A DNA stretch of 64,000 nt from Sphaerospermopsis torques-reginae ITEP-024 (lineage in GTDB: Bacteria; Cyanobacteriota; Cyanobacteriia; Cyanobacteriales; Nostocaceae), in NCBI RefSeq assembly GCF_019598945.1, contig NZ_CP080598.1, positions 1,054,001-1,118,000 of the forward strand, written 5' to 3'. A program made the position numbers and the translations under genes. The notes below the pieces were generated by a model that was not told the DNA's origin, searched no databases, and worked only from the letters and a program-made list of their open reading frames with translations. Shown here piece by piece: positions 1 to 8,782 of the stretch. The stretch's first letter is position 1. Every line of letters starts with the position of its first letter.

Positions 1-316
1 ATGCAGCAGTAGACATCTCATGTAAGTGTTCATCCTTGGACTGCCCATTCACATTTGTGGTATTTGTGACTGTTTTTTGCCTAGAATTTTTCTCCAATGT
101 TGATACTACTGCCTCATTGACTAGAGGAGTTGATATTTTTCTAGGGGAATTACGTTTTCTTTTAGGGCGCACTACTGTGGATGCACTGGTCGATTTAGAA
201 TTTGTTTGCATATTTTCTGACAGGTTACTAGAGCGTCCCTGACCCAAAGGTGGGGTCAAATTTCGCCTGAACCAAGAACTTTTTGTAGAAACAGCTGATT
301 TGCGGACAGCAGTCAT
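1..316 (-). CDS. N-terminal part of an unidentified basic protein, cut by the window edge
   Basis: An open frame runs from an ATG at 316 off the left end without a stop (105 codons visible). The predicted protein begins MTAVRKSAVSTKSSWFRRN and is rich in Ser, Thr, Asn and Lys/Arg, with a PKRKR cluster near residue 52. No membrane segment or known domain is visible in this part. It looks like a disordered, positively charged N-terminal tail, so the folded part must lie outside the window. The opposite strand also holds a short open frame here, but it lacks a convincing start. I do not recognise the family. The coding call rests on the uninterrupted frame and sensible composition only. Confidence 0.5.
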   Translation of the reverse strand, partial: MTAVRKSAVSTKSSWFRRNLTPPLGQGRSSNLSENMQTNSKSTSASTVVRPKRKRNSPRKISTPLVNEAVVSTLEKNSRQKTVTNTTNVNGQSKDEHLHEMSTAA

Positions 317-746
317 GATTGTTGTAAATGATAGATTTTGTACTTAAAGTCAATACATTTAAAATTATGACAATGTAGAGCAGTCAGAAGCAATATTTAC
401 AGCATAATTCAGGAGGCAGAAGGTAGCAAGGCAGGAGTTTTTTATTTTGGATGCGAGGATTTTCGATTATTTTTGTCAAATCCAATCTAAAATCTAAAAT
501 CTAAAATCTAAAAATTTTTTCCCAGTCCCCAGTCAAGGGTCCTCACAAAGGTCCTGGATCCCCTAAATACCTAATATTGGTTTACCCTAAAGTCCCTATC
601 TACCTACCTGCTCATAACGTTTAGAGATTGCCCAAAAGTTGGGTGGAAATTTCTACTCTCAAAACATTTAACAAAAATCAACAAATAAGCTATCGTATTC
701 AACAGGAGTAATCTTGAGTATTGCCTTTATTGGTGAAAGAGGAGTT
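317..746. other. Intergenic region between divergent genes
   Basis: No gene is visible. It holds a tandem run of the heptamer AAAATCT at about 481-516. It also holds an AGGAG ribosome-binding site at 704-708, which lies five bases before a TTG codon (714) in frame with the downstream lipoprotein gene. The promoters for both flanking genes must lie here, but no clear -35/-10 pair stands out. Confidence 0.6.
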
Positions 747-977
747 ATGAAAACAAAAATCTTTGGTTTGGCTCTCATGTTAAGTCTGGCTACTATGCTT
801 GGAGCTTGTGAAAGTAATAGTGGACCTGCTGGTACTACCACTACTCCCGCTGCTACACCAGCTGCTGGTGAACCTGCTGATACTGGTACAACCCCCGCTT
901 CTGCTACTACAGCACCAGGAGCTACACCTGCTGCTACTACAACACCAGCAGCTACCCCCGCTACTACTCCTAACTAG
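747..977 (+). CDS. Small Thr/Ala/Pro-rich lipoprotein
   Basis: Starting at ATG 747, the 76-residue product has a lysine-containing n-region, a hydrophobic core and a lipobox LGAC with the modified Cys near residue 21, so it should be exported and lipid-anchored. The mature part is almost wholly low-complexity Thr, Ala and Pro (repeats such as TPAAT), which suggests a flexible surface or periplasmic spacer with no catalytic domain. An upstream in-frame TTG at 714 has the better-spaced AGGAG site and would add 11 residues before the signal peptide. ATG 747 has GGAG only two bases away but gives a normal signal peptide. No specific function can be assigned. Confidence 0.7.
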   Translation: MKTKIFGLALMLSLATMLGACESNSGPAGTTTTPAATPAAGEPADTGTTPASATTAPGATPAATTTPAATPATTPN

Positions 978-1001
978 GACTTGATACGATAATTTATTTA
1001 G

Positions 1002-1146
1002 GATAGCGATCCTCAGTACATCGCTATCACATAAATAATTTGATCAGGCATCCAGAATGGTAAACAGCATACAATAACCTTCTGGGCAGGACAATTAAAC
1101 CCAAAGCGGAGCGACTCGACTGTGATAAAATCGAATCGATCCGCTT
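1002..1146. terminator. Two hairpins downstream of the lipoprotein gene
   Basis: A perfect 9-bp inverted repeat (GATAGCGAT / ATCGCTATC, 1002-1028) follows the lipoprotein stop by 24 bases. A second stem (AAGCGGA / TCCGCTT, 1104-1146) follows. Neither has a strong T tract, so they may be terminators or dispersed palindromic repeats. Confidence 0.4.
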
Positions 1147-1268
1147 ATGGTTATCAATTAATAATTGACAATTGATAATTGACAATTGATAGTTGTTTCA
1201 GTAATTGTTCATTGTCCATTATTAAAAAAATTGTCTAAAAAAATTGTCTTTACTCGGAAAGTAGCTTT

Positions 1269-1937
1269 ATGTTGCTACTGCAATTCAGTACATCTCACTA
1301 TTGTCGTAAAGCTCGACTGGTTTTAGGTTACAAGGGTATTAATTATCAGGTAGAAAATCTCACTCCTGGTTTGCACATCCTCAAGGTGAAGCCGTTAACA
1401 GGTTTAACTACTCTGCCTGTTTTATTACCGCAAATCGAGGGACAACCCCCAGCTATTGGCGACTCGACACAGATTGTCAAATTTTTAGAATCTTATCAAC
1501 CAGAACCTTCATTATTTTTCAGGAACCCGGAACAACAAACAGAAGCTTTGATGCTAGAAGACTGGTTAGATGAAAGCATTGGTACTGCTACAAGGTTTGT
1601 ATATTATCATTTTCGGGCTGGTGAAGGTAAACAAATTGATCCATCATTATCCAGTCAAATAGTGATTGGAGTAGTGAGGAAACAATATGATATTAACAAT
1701 GCCAGTGTAAAATTAGCTACTAAAAGGCTGACAATTGCCCTAGAAGAATTATCTCATCGTTGGCAAAGAAGCGAATATTTAGTAGGCGATCATTTGAGTG
1801 TAGCTGATATTGCCGCAGCAGCTTTATTGAGTCCTTTAGCACTTATTCCTCAATACCGTCAAGGATATCCTTGGTTGTTTGAACGCATTGTCAAAATTCA
1901 TCAATTGTGTGGTGAAGCACTACCACCAGGACTTTAA
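1269..1937 (+). CDS. Glutathione S-transferase family protein
   Basis: The 222-residue product has the two-part GST layout. An N-terminal thioredoxin-like fold spans about residues 1-80, with an STSHYCRK segment at 7-14 where the glutathione-activating residue sits, a cis-proline (TTLP, P50) and the GDST glutathione-contact turn near 64-67. An all-helical C-terminal domain follows at about 90-210. Members conjugate or reduce substrates with glutathione in the cytoplasm; the substrate cannot be inferred. The downstream small exported protein starts 34 bases after the stop and may be co-transcribed. Heptamer repeats (AAAGTCA) fill the gap between them. No strong Shine-Dalgarno precedes the ATG. 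Confidence 0.9.
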   Translation: MLLLQFSTSHYCRKARLVLGYKGINYQVENLTPGLHILKVKPLTGLTTLPVLLPQIEGQPPAIGDSTQIVKFLESYQPEPSLFFRNPEQQTEALMLEDWLDESIGTATRFVYYHFRAGEGKQIDPSLSSQIVIGVVRKQYDINNASVKLATKRLTIALEELSHRWQRSEYLVGDHLSVADIAAAALLSPLALIPQYRQGYPWLFERIVKIHQLCGEALPPGL

Positions 1938-1970
1938 AAAGTCAAAAGTCAAAAGTCAAAAATAAGATGT

Positions 1971-2276
1971 ATGAAATTTTGGTTTTTGGGTATAAGTACC
2001 GCTATGTTAGTGGTGGTTAGTAGCTATTGGGGAAATGGGGTAATGGCATTACCACCTGTGGAGGATATACCAGAAGAGATATTGCGGACAGAGATGATTA
2101 CGATTGGGCGATCGCCTATTGATGGTAAACTCTTAACTGCTGCTGAATATGCCCAACTACAAGCGCAACTACAAACCAGCCCCCCACCAAAACTTAATGC
2201 TCAAATCCGAAAACAAATATTCCTGTTAAGGATACGTCAGGCATTATTACAGCTTTTCCCGTTTTTAGATATTTAG
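1971..2276 (+). CDS. Small exported protein of unknown function
   Basis: The 101-residue protein starts with a signal peptide (MKFWFLGISTAMLVVVSSYW, probable cleavage after GVMA near residue 26). The rest is short and proline-containing, with a helical C-terminal stretch rich in Gln, Leu and Arg. I recognise no domain; proteins of this kind follow GST genes in some cyanobacteria, but that association is from memory. The stop codon TAG at 2274-2276 coincides with the first bases of a sequence identical to the end of the MITE family found at 19.4, 38.2 and 54.2 kb. The present C-terminus may therefore have been set by an insertion. Confidence 0.7.
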   Translation: MKFWFLGISTAMLVVVSSYWGNGVMALPPVEDIPEEILRTEMITIGRSPIDGKLLTAAEYAQLQAQLQTSPPPKLNAQIRKQIFLLRIRQALLQLFPFLDI

Positions 2277-2291
2277 GGGTTGCTGAATAAA
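2275..2291. repeat. Solitary end of the MITE family
   Basis: AGGGGTTGCTGAATAAA matches the terminal repeat of the three complete MITEs in the window. It is preceded by ATTT, the kind of 4-bp target copy seen at the others. No partner end is visible before 2543, so this is a solo or decayed end. Confidence 0.6.
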
Positions 2292-2306
2292 CCAAAAAGC
2301 CTCTTC

Positions 2307-2540
2307 AATAATTGACAATTGACAATTGACAATTGACAATTAACAATTGACAATTTCCTCTCCCTTCAAGGGAGAGGATTGAAAAAGCGGATTTTTTTTG
2401 GTTTTTCCCCTGGAATGGGGAGGTTTTAAACCTTGAATGAAACAATTATCAATTGTCAATTATCAATTATCAATTGATGCGGAGGTTTTAAACCTTGAAT
2501 GAAACAATTATCAATTGTCAATTGTCAATTATCAATTGAA
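2307..2540. repeat. AATTGAC-type heptamer tract and duplicated block
   Basis: Tandem AATTGAC/AATTATC units fill the gap. A block beginning GGAGGTTTTAAACC occurs twice (2419 and 2481), followed each time by the same repeat text, so a unit of about 62 bp is directly duplicated. Confidence 0.85.
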
Positions 2541-2543
2541 TTA

Positions 2544-3638
2544 CTAACCCATACCGTTAGTAACCGGGTGGAAATAGAAAGCGAAACCTAAAACTGTATA
2601 AGCAGCTAAAAGTAAAGTTCCTTCTAACCAATTAGACTTACCATCAGAACTAATGCTATTAGCAATTAAAACCGATACCGCTACAGCTACCAATTCAAAA
2701 GGATTAAAATCTAAATCCATTGGTTGACCCATAAACCAACCTGCAATAACCAAAACAGGGGCAACAAATAAGGCTATTTGCATACTTGAACCCACTGCAA
2801 CAGATAAAGAAAGATCCATTTTATCTTTCATGGCCACAGTTACAGCCGTAGCGTGTTCAGCAGCGTTACCAACAATGGGAACTAAAATTACCCCTGTAAA
2901 CAAAGCTGTTAAACCTAGTTTAGAAGTAGCTACTTCCAAAGAATCTACCAATAATTCTGACTCTAAAGCTACCAGCAAAGTGCAAACTAACAGTACACCA
3001 CTCCACAACCAAAGATTGGGTTTTTCATGGGGAGTTTCTTCAGCTTCTTCTATCTCTGCTACACCTACATCATATAAATAGGCATGGGTTTTCATAGAAA
3101 ATAGCAGTGTCAAGCCATAAACTAAAATTAAGACTACAGCCACAGCTAGAGACAGATTTTGTACTACTTTTTCACTAATGCCAATGGATGTATAGTTCAT
3201 AGCTGTGGGTAGCAAAATGGCTATGACTGCCAAATTCATGGACGAAGCATTTACCCTTGCTACCACCGATTCAAAAGTTTGTTCCTTGTAACGTAGTCCG
3301 CCTAATAACATAGAAAGACCCATAACTAGCAGTAAGTTACCGATAATTGAACCTGTGATACTGGCTTTAACGACTTCTATCAGTCCAGCATTGAGGGCAA
3401 CCAAGGCTATGATCAATTCTGTAGCATTACCAAAGGTGGCGTTTAATAACCCTCCCAGCACCGGACCGACAACTACAGCAATTTCTTCGGTAGCTGCACC
3501 CATCCAAGCTGCGAGGGGCAAAATAGCTAATCCTGCGGTGATGAATACTACCAAGTCTCCCCACTCTAAAAAGTGCGCTGCTAGGGAAATGGGGATAAAA
3601 ACTAATAGGCCAAGAAAAATGATGTTTTTAGTTGACAT
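2544..3638 (-). CDS. cax: Ca2+/H+ antiporter (CaCA superfamily, CAX type)
   Basis: This 364-residue membrane protein has about eleven hydrophobic segments arranged as two homologous halves. Each half carries the ion-binding signature of calcium/cation exchangers: GNATELI at 70-76 and GNAAEHA at 257-263, with the key acidic residues E74 and E261. A short acidic loop (about 195-205) separates the halves, as in CAX proteins. It should export cytosolic calcium in exchange for protons across the plasma membrane and may add salt or alkaline tolerance. The gene stands alone and reads away from the GH57 gene to its right. Length and motif spacing are normal. Confidence 0.93.
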   Translation of the reverse strand: MSTKNIIFLGLLVFIPISLAAHFLEWGDLVVFITAGLAILPLAAWMGAATEEIAVVVGPVLGGLLNATFGNATELIIALVALNAGLIEVVKASITGSIIGNLLLVMGLSMLLGGLRYKEQTFESVVARVNASSMNLAVIAILLPTAMNYTSIGISEKVVQNLSLAVAVVLILVYGLTLLFSMKTHAYLYDVGVAEIEEAEETPHEKPNLWLWSGVLLVCTLLVALESELLVDSLEVATSKLGLTALFTGVILVPIVGNAAEHATAVTVAMKDKMDLSLSVAVGSSMQIALFVAPVLVIAGWFMGQPMDLDFNPFELVAVAVSVLIANSISSDGKSNWLEGTLLLAAYTVLGFAFYFHPVTNGMG

Positions 3639-4118
3639 TATTATGATCTCGAATTTTGGATAGGTATAACCAAGATATAGGATACTGTCAAGCTTTCGGA
3701 AATTCTACTGTTTCAATGATTTCCGCAGATATATAAAATAAGATGACGATTTAATTCAATATTGCAATATTTTGTTGCAAAAGTATGACTTTCAACTTGG
3801 GTTTTATCACAAAAATGGGTTTTAATAGATTACAATACCGTTAATTGTCTTGGCTGATTAGTGTTGCCAGTGATAGAATCCCCAATATGAAATTTTATGC
3901 CATCTTTGATCATTTTTCACATACGAGGGAACAGTTGCGCGAGAATGCAGATTTCCTGACATATTAAGACAATTTTTGCCAAAATTCTGATTCGGCTTGA
4001 TTTTCAAGCTGTTGTTTAAAGCGGATTTGACAATAAAACAACTGTAAAAAGGTACATATAACATACACTTTCACCACAATTGCAATTTGACAACTGTAAT
4101 TTTACTTGGGATAAAAAT
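3639..4118. other. Divergent intergenic region
   Basis: This AT-rich gap between the antiporter and the GH57 gene must carry both promoters. It includes short repeated ATTGCAATA-like elements near 3758-3782. A 68-codon minus-strand open frame (3858-4064) shows no coding character and was not accepted. Confidence 0.5.
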
Positions 4119-6830
4119 ATGATGACATCTGCTGCTGAATTACCAGTAAACTCAGGCTCCACATTCACATTAAATCAATTAGAACCAGATTCTCAACACC
4201 TGAATGAAAATGATCCCCTGAAAAAACCCCGTGGTGTATACGTGACAGTGCATGGACATTTTTATCAACCACCCAGAGAAAATCCTTATTTAGATGCCAT
4301 TGAACGTCAACCCAGTGCTGCACCTTTTCATGATTGGAATGAGCGCATTCATTGGGAATGTTATCGCCCTAATGCCTTTGCCAGAGTGCTAAATGACAAA
4401 GGTGAATTATTGGGGATCGTCAATAATTATGAGTACATGAGCTTTAATATAGGACCTACTTTGATGTCGTGGTTGGAACGCTACGACATGGAAGTTTACC
4501 AGCGAATTTTAGAGGCTGATGTTAAGAGTAGTCAAAGGTTAAATGGTCATGGCAATGCGATCGCCCAAGTCTATAATCACATTATCATGCCTTTAGCTAA
4601 TGAACGAGATAAATATACCCAAATTCGCTGGGGTAAAGCAGATTTTAAATCTCGTTTTGGTCGTGATCCCGAAGGTATTTGGTTAGCAGAAACAGCCGTT
4701 GATTATGCAACTATAAAAGCTCTCATTTCTGAGGGTATTCGTTTTATTGTCCTCGCACCTTCTCAAGCTCAACGTTGTCGTCCGTTCCCCACAGAACATG
4801 ATCCCCACCCTCAATGGCATGAAGTTGGTGGTAGTCAAATTGATCCTACTCGTCCCTATCGTTGTTATTTAAAACCAACTCTGCAAACCACATCTTCACC
4901 TTTGAGTGTGACTAAAACCACTCCTTTAGAAAGTAGAGAAAACACAGCAGGTTTACCTTATATTGATATCTTTTTCTACGATGGACCGATATCACGGGAT
5001 ATGGGTTTTAGTGATGTGGTTTATAGTTCTCACCACTTTGCAGGTAGAGTGGGTGCTGCAATACGGGGGGATCATCGTCCCGCACAGTTAATATCTGTAG
5101 CTACCGATGGGGAGACTTTCGGACATCACAAAAAGGGAACTGAGAAAACTTTAGCCTATGCTTTTATTGGTGAGTTTCCCCGTCATGGTTGGACTGTCAC
5201 CAATTTTGCTCACTATTTAAGTTTAAATCATCCGAGTTGGGAAGTGGAGTTAAAACCTGTCACCGCTTGGAGTTGCGCTCATGGTGTGGATAGATGGCAA
5301 GATGATTGTGGTTGTGGAGGTGAAGGGGGTGTTTGGCATCAAAAATGGCGTAAGCCGTTACGCAGTGCGTTGAACTGGTTGCGGGATCAGTTAATTGAGG
5401 TGTATGAGGAATATGGGAGAAAGTTATTTCGTGATCCCTGGTTAGCAAGGGATGAATATATTGAAGTTTTACGCGATCGCTCTGCTGCTAATGTTGCCCG
5501 TTTTCTCTCCCTTCATCAAACCCATAAACTTACCGCCACAGAACAGGTAGACGCTTTGCGGTTGTTGGAAATGCAGCGTCATGCTTTATTTATGTTTACC
5601 AGTTGCGGCTGGTTTTTTGAAGAGTTATCCAGACCCGAAGGAACGCAAATTCTCCGTTATGCTGCTCGTGCTTTAGAATTAGCTGGAGATGTGGCAGGTG
5701 TGCAGTTAGAAAAAGGTTTCCTCCAACGTTTGGGTTTAGCTCCCAGCAATGTGGAACACTTTAAACATGGTGCTGAAGTTTATCGTCAATTGGTGTTAAC
5801 CTCCCAAATCGGATTTAAACAAGTTGCTGCCCACTATGCGATTACTTCCCTATTCAATCATCACAATAATGCCATCTCCACACAAGATAGATCGGAAAAT
5901 TTGGAAACTTACCAAAAGCGCGTTTATTGCTACACAGCCAATGAGTTAGATTACCAAATGCAACGCATGGGCGCGTTAACTATGGCGGTGGGACATTTGA
6001 AGTTGGTGTCAGAAATTACTTGGGAAAGTGAAAATTTAGTGTTTGCGGTGCTGCATTTAGGCGGTTGGGATTTTCACTGCTGCATTCAACAGTTTACAGG
6101 CAGACGTGATTATAGTCACATCAAAGAAATGCTATTTACATCTTTGCAACAGGCAAGCGCGGCTCATGCTATTTTGGCAATGACAAAGATTTTTGGTGAT
6201 GAAGCTTTTAGTTTGCAAAATCTGTTTGCAGAAGAACGCCATCGGATCATGAGGTTGTTGAGTCAGGAAACACTAAACAGATTAGACCAATTATATACCC
6301 AGACATACCGGGAAAATTACGGTGTGATTATGGCTTTTCATCGGGATGGGTTAACAGTTCCCCAAGAATTACAGGTAGCGGCGGAAATAGCTTTAGGTTA
6401 TCGCTGTATGAATACCTTGCGTAGCCTAGAACAAGATATTACAGACACCCAGTTAAGTTGGAATCATATCTTAGAATTAGAGGCGATCGCCACTGAAGCT
6501 AAACATTTGCGTTGTCAGCTAAATATACCAGAAGGCAAACAGATATTAGAACAGTTAATTGTGCGCTTGCTGTGGCAATTGTTACACGATGCTAATGGTT
6601 CTTTTGGTACAGATATCCAACGCTTAGAAAAGCTGATTGATGTGGGATATCAGTTAAATGTGGGTATTTCCTTAGAAAAATCCCAAGAACTCTACTTTAG
6701 CTGTTTGCATAGTCAAATAATTCCCCAGTGTCTCACTAACTTGAACAACCCAGCCGAAGCTACTCATTGTCGTCAGTTGTTGAAACTAGGGCAAAAATTA
6801 GCCGTTGATGTCAGCATGATTGGTGACTAG
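4119..6830 (+). CDS. Glycoside hydrolase family 57 protein with C-terminal DUF3536
   Basis: The roughly 900-residue protein carries the GH57 signatures in order: HGHFYQPP near residue 43, GIWLAETA with the probable catalytic nucleophile Glu191, and ATDGETFGHH with the probable acid Asp330. The long helical C-terminal half fits the DUF3536 extension that accompanies GH57 domains in cyanobacteria. GH57 enzymes act on alpha-glucans (amylase, branching or glucanotransferase activities), so a role in glycogen remodelling in the cytoplasm is likely; exact activity is unknown. I prefer ATG 4119 (or 4122) over an upstream TTG at 4080. It is transcribed alone. Confidence 0.88.
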   Translation: MMTSAAELPVNSGSTFTLNQLEPDSQHLNENDPLKKPRGVYVTVHGHFYQPPRENPYLDAIERQPSAAPFHDWNERIHWECYRPNAFARVLNDKGELLGIVNNYEYMSFNIGPTLMSWLERYDMEVYQRILEADVKSSQRLNGHGNAIAQVYNHIIMPLANERDKYTQIRWGKADFKSRFGRDPEGIWLAETAVDYATIKALISEGIRFIVLAPSQAQRCRPFPTEHDPHPQWHEVGGSQIDPTRPYRCYLKPTLQTTSSPLSVTKTTPLESRENTAGLPYIDIFFYDGPISRDMGFSDVVYSSHHFAGRVGAAIRGDHRPAQLISVATDGETFGHHKKGTEKTLAYAFIGEFPRHGWTVTNFAHYLSLNHPSWEVELKPVTAWSCAHGVDRWQDDCGCGGEGGVWHQKWRKPLRSALNWLRDQLIEVYEEYGRKLFRDPWLARDEYIEVLRDRSAANVARFLSLHQTHKLTATEQVDALRLLEMQRHALFMFTSCGWFFEELSRPEGTQILRYAARALELAGDVAGVQLEKGFLQRLGLAPSNVEHFKHGAEVYRQLVLTSQIGFKQVAAHYAITSLFNHHNNAISTQDRSENLETYQKRVYCYTANELDYQMQRMGALTMAVGHLKLVSEITWESENLVFAVLHLGGWDFHCCIQQFTGRRDYSHIKEMLFTSLQQASAAHAILAMTKIFGDEAFSLQNLFAEERHRIMRLLSQETLNRLDQLYTQTYRENYGVIMAFHRDGLTVPQELQVAAEIALGYRCMNTLRSLEQDITDTQLSWNHILELEAIATEAKHLRCQLNIPEGKQILEQLIVRLLWQLLHDANGSFGTDIQRLEKLIDVGYQLNVGISLEKSQELYFSCLHSQIIPQCLTNLNNPAEATHCRQLLKLGQKLAVDVSMIGD

Positions 6831-6937
6831 TGACTGGTAACTGGTGACTGGTGATTGGTGATTGGGAAAATACAAATAATTTCTACCTGCTCCCTGCTCC
6901 CTGCTCCCTGCTCCCTGCTCCCTACCTTCCCCAATAT
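6829..6937. repeat. Heptamer repeats (GTGACTG and CTGCTCC units)
   Basis: Two unrelated seven-base tandem repeats lie between the GH57 stop and the convergent DUF4168 gene: ACTGGTG-type units at 6829-6865 and GCTCCCT units at about 6891-6922. Confidence 0.9.
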
Positions 6938-7432
6938 CTAACGGCTATTACGCGCACCCGATTTAGAAGCAGATTCATTTTGCAACCGCAGCAAAGTATT
7001 ATATATCTGACGTTTCAAATCGGTGTTGCTTTGAACTTCGACAGTAATTTGATTAAACCGTTCAATGGTTAAATTATTGGCTGACACTATATTTTGAGAA
7101 TCGTTACAATAATTAACAGCTATCTCCCTGGCCTTGTTTGGTAGGGAATTCATGCTGTTAGGGTCATTACAGACAATTTTGGGAATTTCTTTTCCACCAA
7201 TAAGTTTTTTAATTTCTTTAAACGCCATTTGGCGTTTTGGCTCCATTTCTAATACAGACTGGGCATAGTTAGTAACTTCTGCATTGTCAACTGGCGGAAT
7301 TTGAGCATCTGCTTTCACAGTCAAACCCAAAGTAGCAATTAAACTCGCAGCGGTGAGAGTTGCAAATACCAAGGACTCAGAAAGTTTGTGCTTAATTGAA
7401 GTTCGCAAAAAGACAAAATAATTTTCCTGCAT
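6938..7432 (-). CDS. DUF4168 exported protein
   Basis: This 164-residue protein has a long N-terminal region ending in a signal-like hydrophobic stretch (residues 22-40) and an Ala-Asp-Ala-Gln cleavage region, so it is probably exported. The mature part is helical and matches the DUF4168 pattern: an N-terminal segment of the kind VTNYAQSVLEMEP followed by a C-terminal helix containing FNQITVEVQSNTDLKRQI. Two cysteines (in IVCND and NYCND) could form a disulfide. DUF4168 has no defined biochemical role. It converges on the GH57 gene, separated by repeats. Confidence 0.75.
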   Translation of the reverse strand: MQENYFVFLRTSIKHKLSESLVFATLTAASLIATLGLTVKADAQIPPVDNAEVTNYAQSVLEMEPKRQMAFKEIKKLIGGKEIPKIVCNDPNSMNSLPNKAREIAVNYCNDSQNIVSANNLTIERFNQITVEVQSNTDLKRQIYNTLLRLQNESASKSGARNSR

Positions 7433-7529
7433 ACGATAGATGACACAGAATAATAGTAGAGATATGATAGTAGGTTTGAATTATTTTAGGAATCAGAAGT
7501 TCCGGTAAAATCGAAATTTTGATCCAGGT

Positions 7530-7638
7530 GGGGACTGGTGACTGGGGACTGGGTAATCAATTTTATGTTTCTCAGTCAACTATCAACTATCAACTATCAA
7601 CTATCACTTTTTCCCAATCAACAATCACCCATTACCCA
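7530..7638. repeat. Heptamer repeat cluster
   Basis: It contains GGGGACT-type units (about 7530-7556), TCAACTA units (about 7576-7604) and ACCCATT units (about 7626-7640), three distinct short tandem repeats placed side by side upstream of the DUF4168 gene and downstream of holA. Confidence 0.9.
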
Positions 7639-8625
7639 TTACCTTTTCTGATATACTTGACAAAGTTCAATGACTTTAGTTTGTAGGATTGATGTTTCCG
7701 ACGCTCCTTGTTTAAGGCTAACTTCTAATTCCAGCAGTAGGGGTAAAGATGAAATTAGTTGTTGTACAGAAAGAGATTTGACTTCTTGCTGTAGGAAGTA
7801 GATACGTTTAGGGTTATTGATTTCCGCTGCTTGGGCGATCGCTTGGGGGTTGCGTTCTCCTGTTTCCATCATAATCTTTACCCATAGCCATGTGCGAAAC
7901 TGCCCTATCAAAGTGGCAACAATTCTTAAACCCGGTTCAGCCGCATTTATTAGATCCCCGACAATACCCAAAGCTTTAGCTGTATCACCGGTTCTAATAG
8001 CCGCTGCTAATTGCAAGGTGTTTTGAGTAGTATTTCTGACTAACAGAGTTACAGTTTTCACATCTAATGGCTTATTACTACCTGCCATAAACAGGCGTAA
8101 TTTCTCCATTTCTGTATAGAGAAGCCTGGTATCGTTGCCTATAGACTCCGCTAATATTTCCGCAGTTTGGGTAGTTAATTTTACACCGACATCTTGAGCA
8201 ACTTCATTGACAGCTTGTACCAACAATTCAGTTTTCCAGGGGGGAATAAGTGAAAACTCGCGGATTTCGGCAAATTGTTTGATAAATTTTGTAGCTTTGA
8301 GACGTTCATCAGGTTTACTGCGGCTTGTTACCAATAAAAAGGAATTTTCAGGAATTGCGGGTAAAGTCCGTTGTAATTCTGATAACGCATTTTCTGGACA
8401 CTGTTGGCATAAATTAGAATTGACTAACCAAACCAAACGCCCACCAGCACCGAAAGCGGGAGTCATAACTTGATTTAAAGCCTGAATTATTGCATCAGGT
8501 TGATCTGGGGGGAAAGCGGTATAGTTAAAACTGATCCATAGAGGATCAAGAATGCGATCGCGTAAAGCTGCAACCGCCTTTTCCGTTGCAAAATCATCTT
8601 CACCCCAGTAAACGTAGATTGGCAT
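7639..8625 (-). CDS. holA: DNA polymerase III subunit delta
   Basis: The 328-residue protein has the HolA layout. An N-terminal AAA+-like region opens with IYVYWGEDDF, which contacts the beta clamp in known homologues. A middle helical lid follows, and a C-terminal collar domain holds segments such as RNTTQNTLQLAAAIRTGDT and a terminal helix with LELEVSLKQG. As usual for delta, no Walker A P-loop is present. The protein opens the sliding clamp as part of the clamp-loader complex. Its ATG at 8625 is immediately preceded by short GTGACAG repeats, so the promoter must include or lie beyond them. Confidence 0.92.
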   Translation of the reverse strand: MPIYVYWGEDDFATEKAVAALRDRILDPLWISFNYTAFPPDQPDAIIQALNQVMTPAFGAGGRLVWLVNSNLCQQCPENALSELQRTLPAIPENSFLLVTSRSKPDERLKATKFIKQFAEIREFSLIPPWKTELLVQAVNEVAQDVGVKLTTQTAEILAESIGNDTRLLYTEMEKLRLFMAGSNKPLDVKTVTLLVRNTTQNTLQLAAAIRTGDTAKALGIVGDLINAAEPGLRIVATLIGQFRTWLWVKIMMETGERNPQAIAQAAEINNPKRIYFLQQEVKSLSVQQLISSLPLLLELEVSLKQGASETSILQTKVIELCQVYQKR

Positions 8626-8782
8626 AAGAATTAGGTGACAGGTGACAGGTGACAGTAGAGATGGGAAGCAGGGGAAGCAGGGGGAGAATATTAACTTTTG
8701 CCTCTTGCCTCCTAATAAAATAACTTGGTCAAATTATGTAAATTTTCCTACAATCTATCAAGAGAGCGCGAGGCTAAGAAGA

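Noticed and set aside
36-242. 68-codon plus-strand frame at the left edge
   Set aside because: It lies opposite a longer minus-strand frame with a better start and more protein-like composition.
3858-4064. 68-codon minus-strand frame in the antitoporter-GH57 gap (Ca2+/H+ antiporter side)
   Set aside because: It has no ribosome site, no family resemblance, and composition like intergenic DNA.
6851-7072. 73-codon plus-strand frame after the GH57 gene
   Set aside because: It starts in heptamer repeats and then runs antisense to the DUF4168 gene.
8642-8782. Longer N-terminus for the DUF1868 protein from GTG 8642
   Set aside because: The added part translates GTGACAG repeats and purine-rich DNA and lacks a ribosome site.
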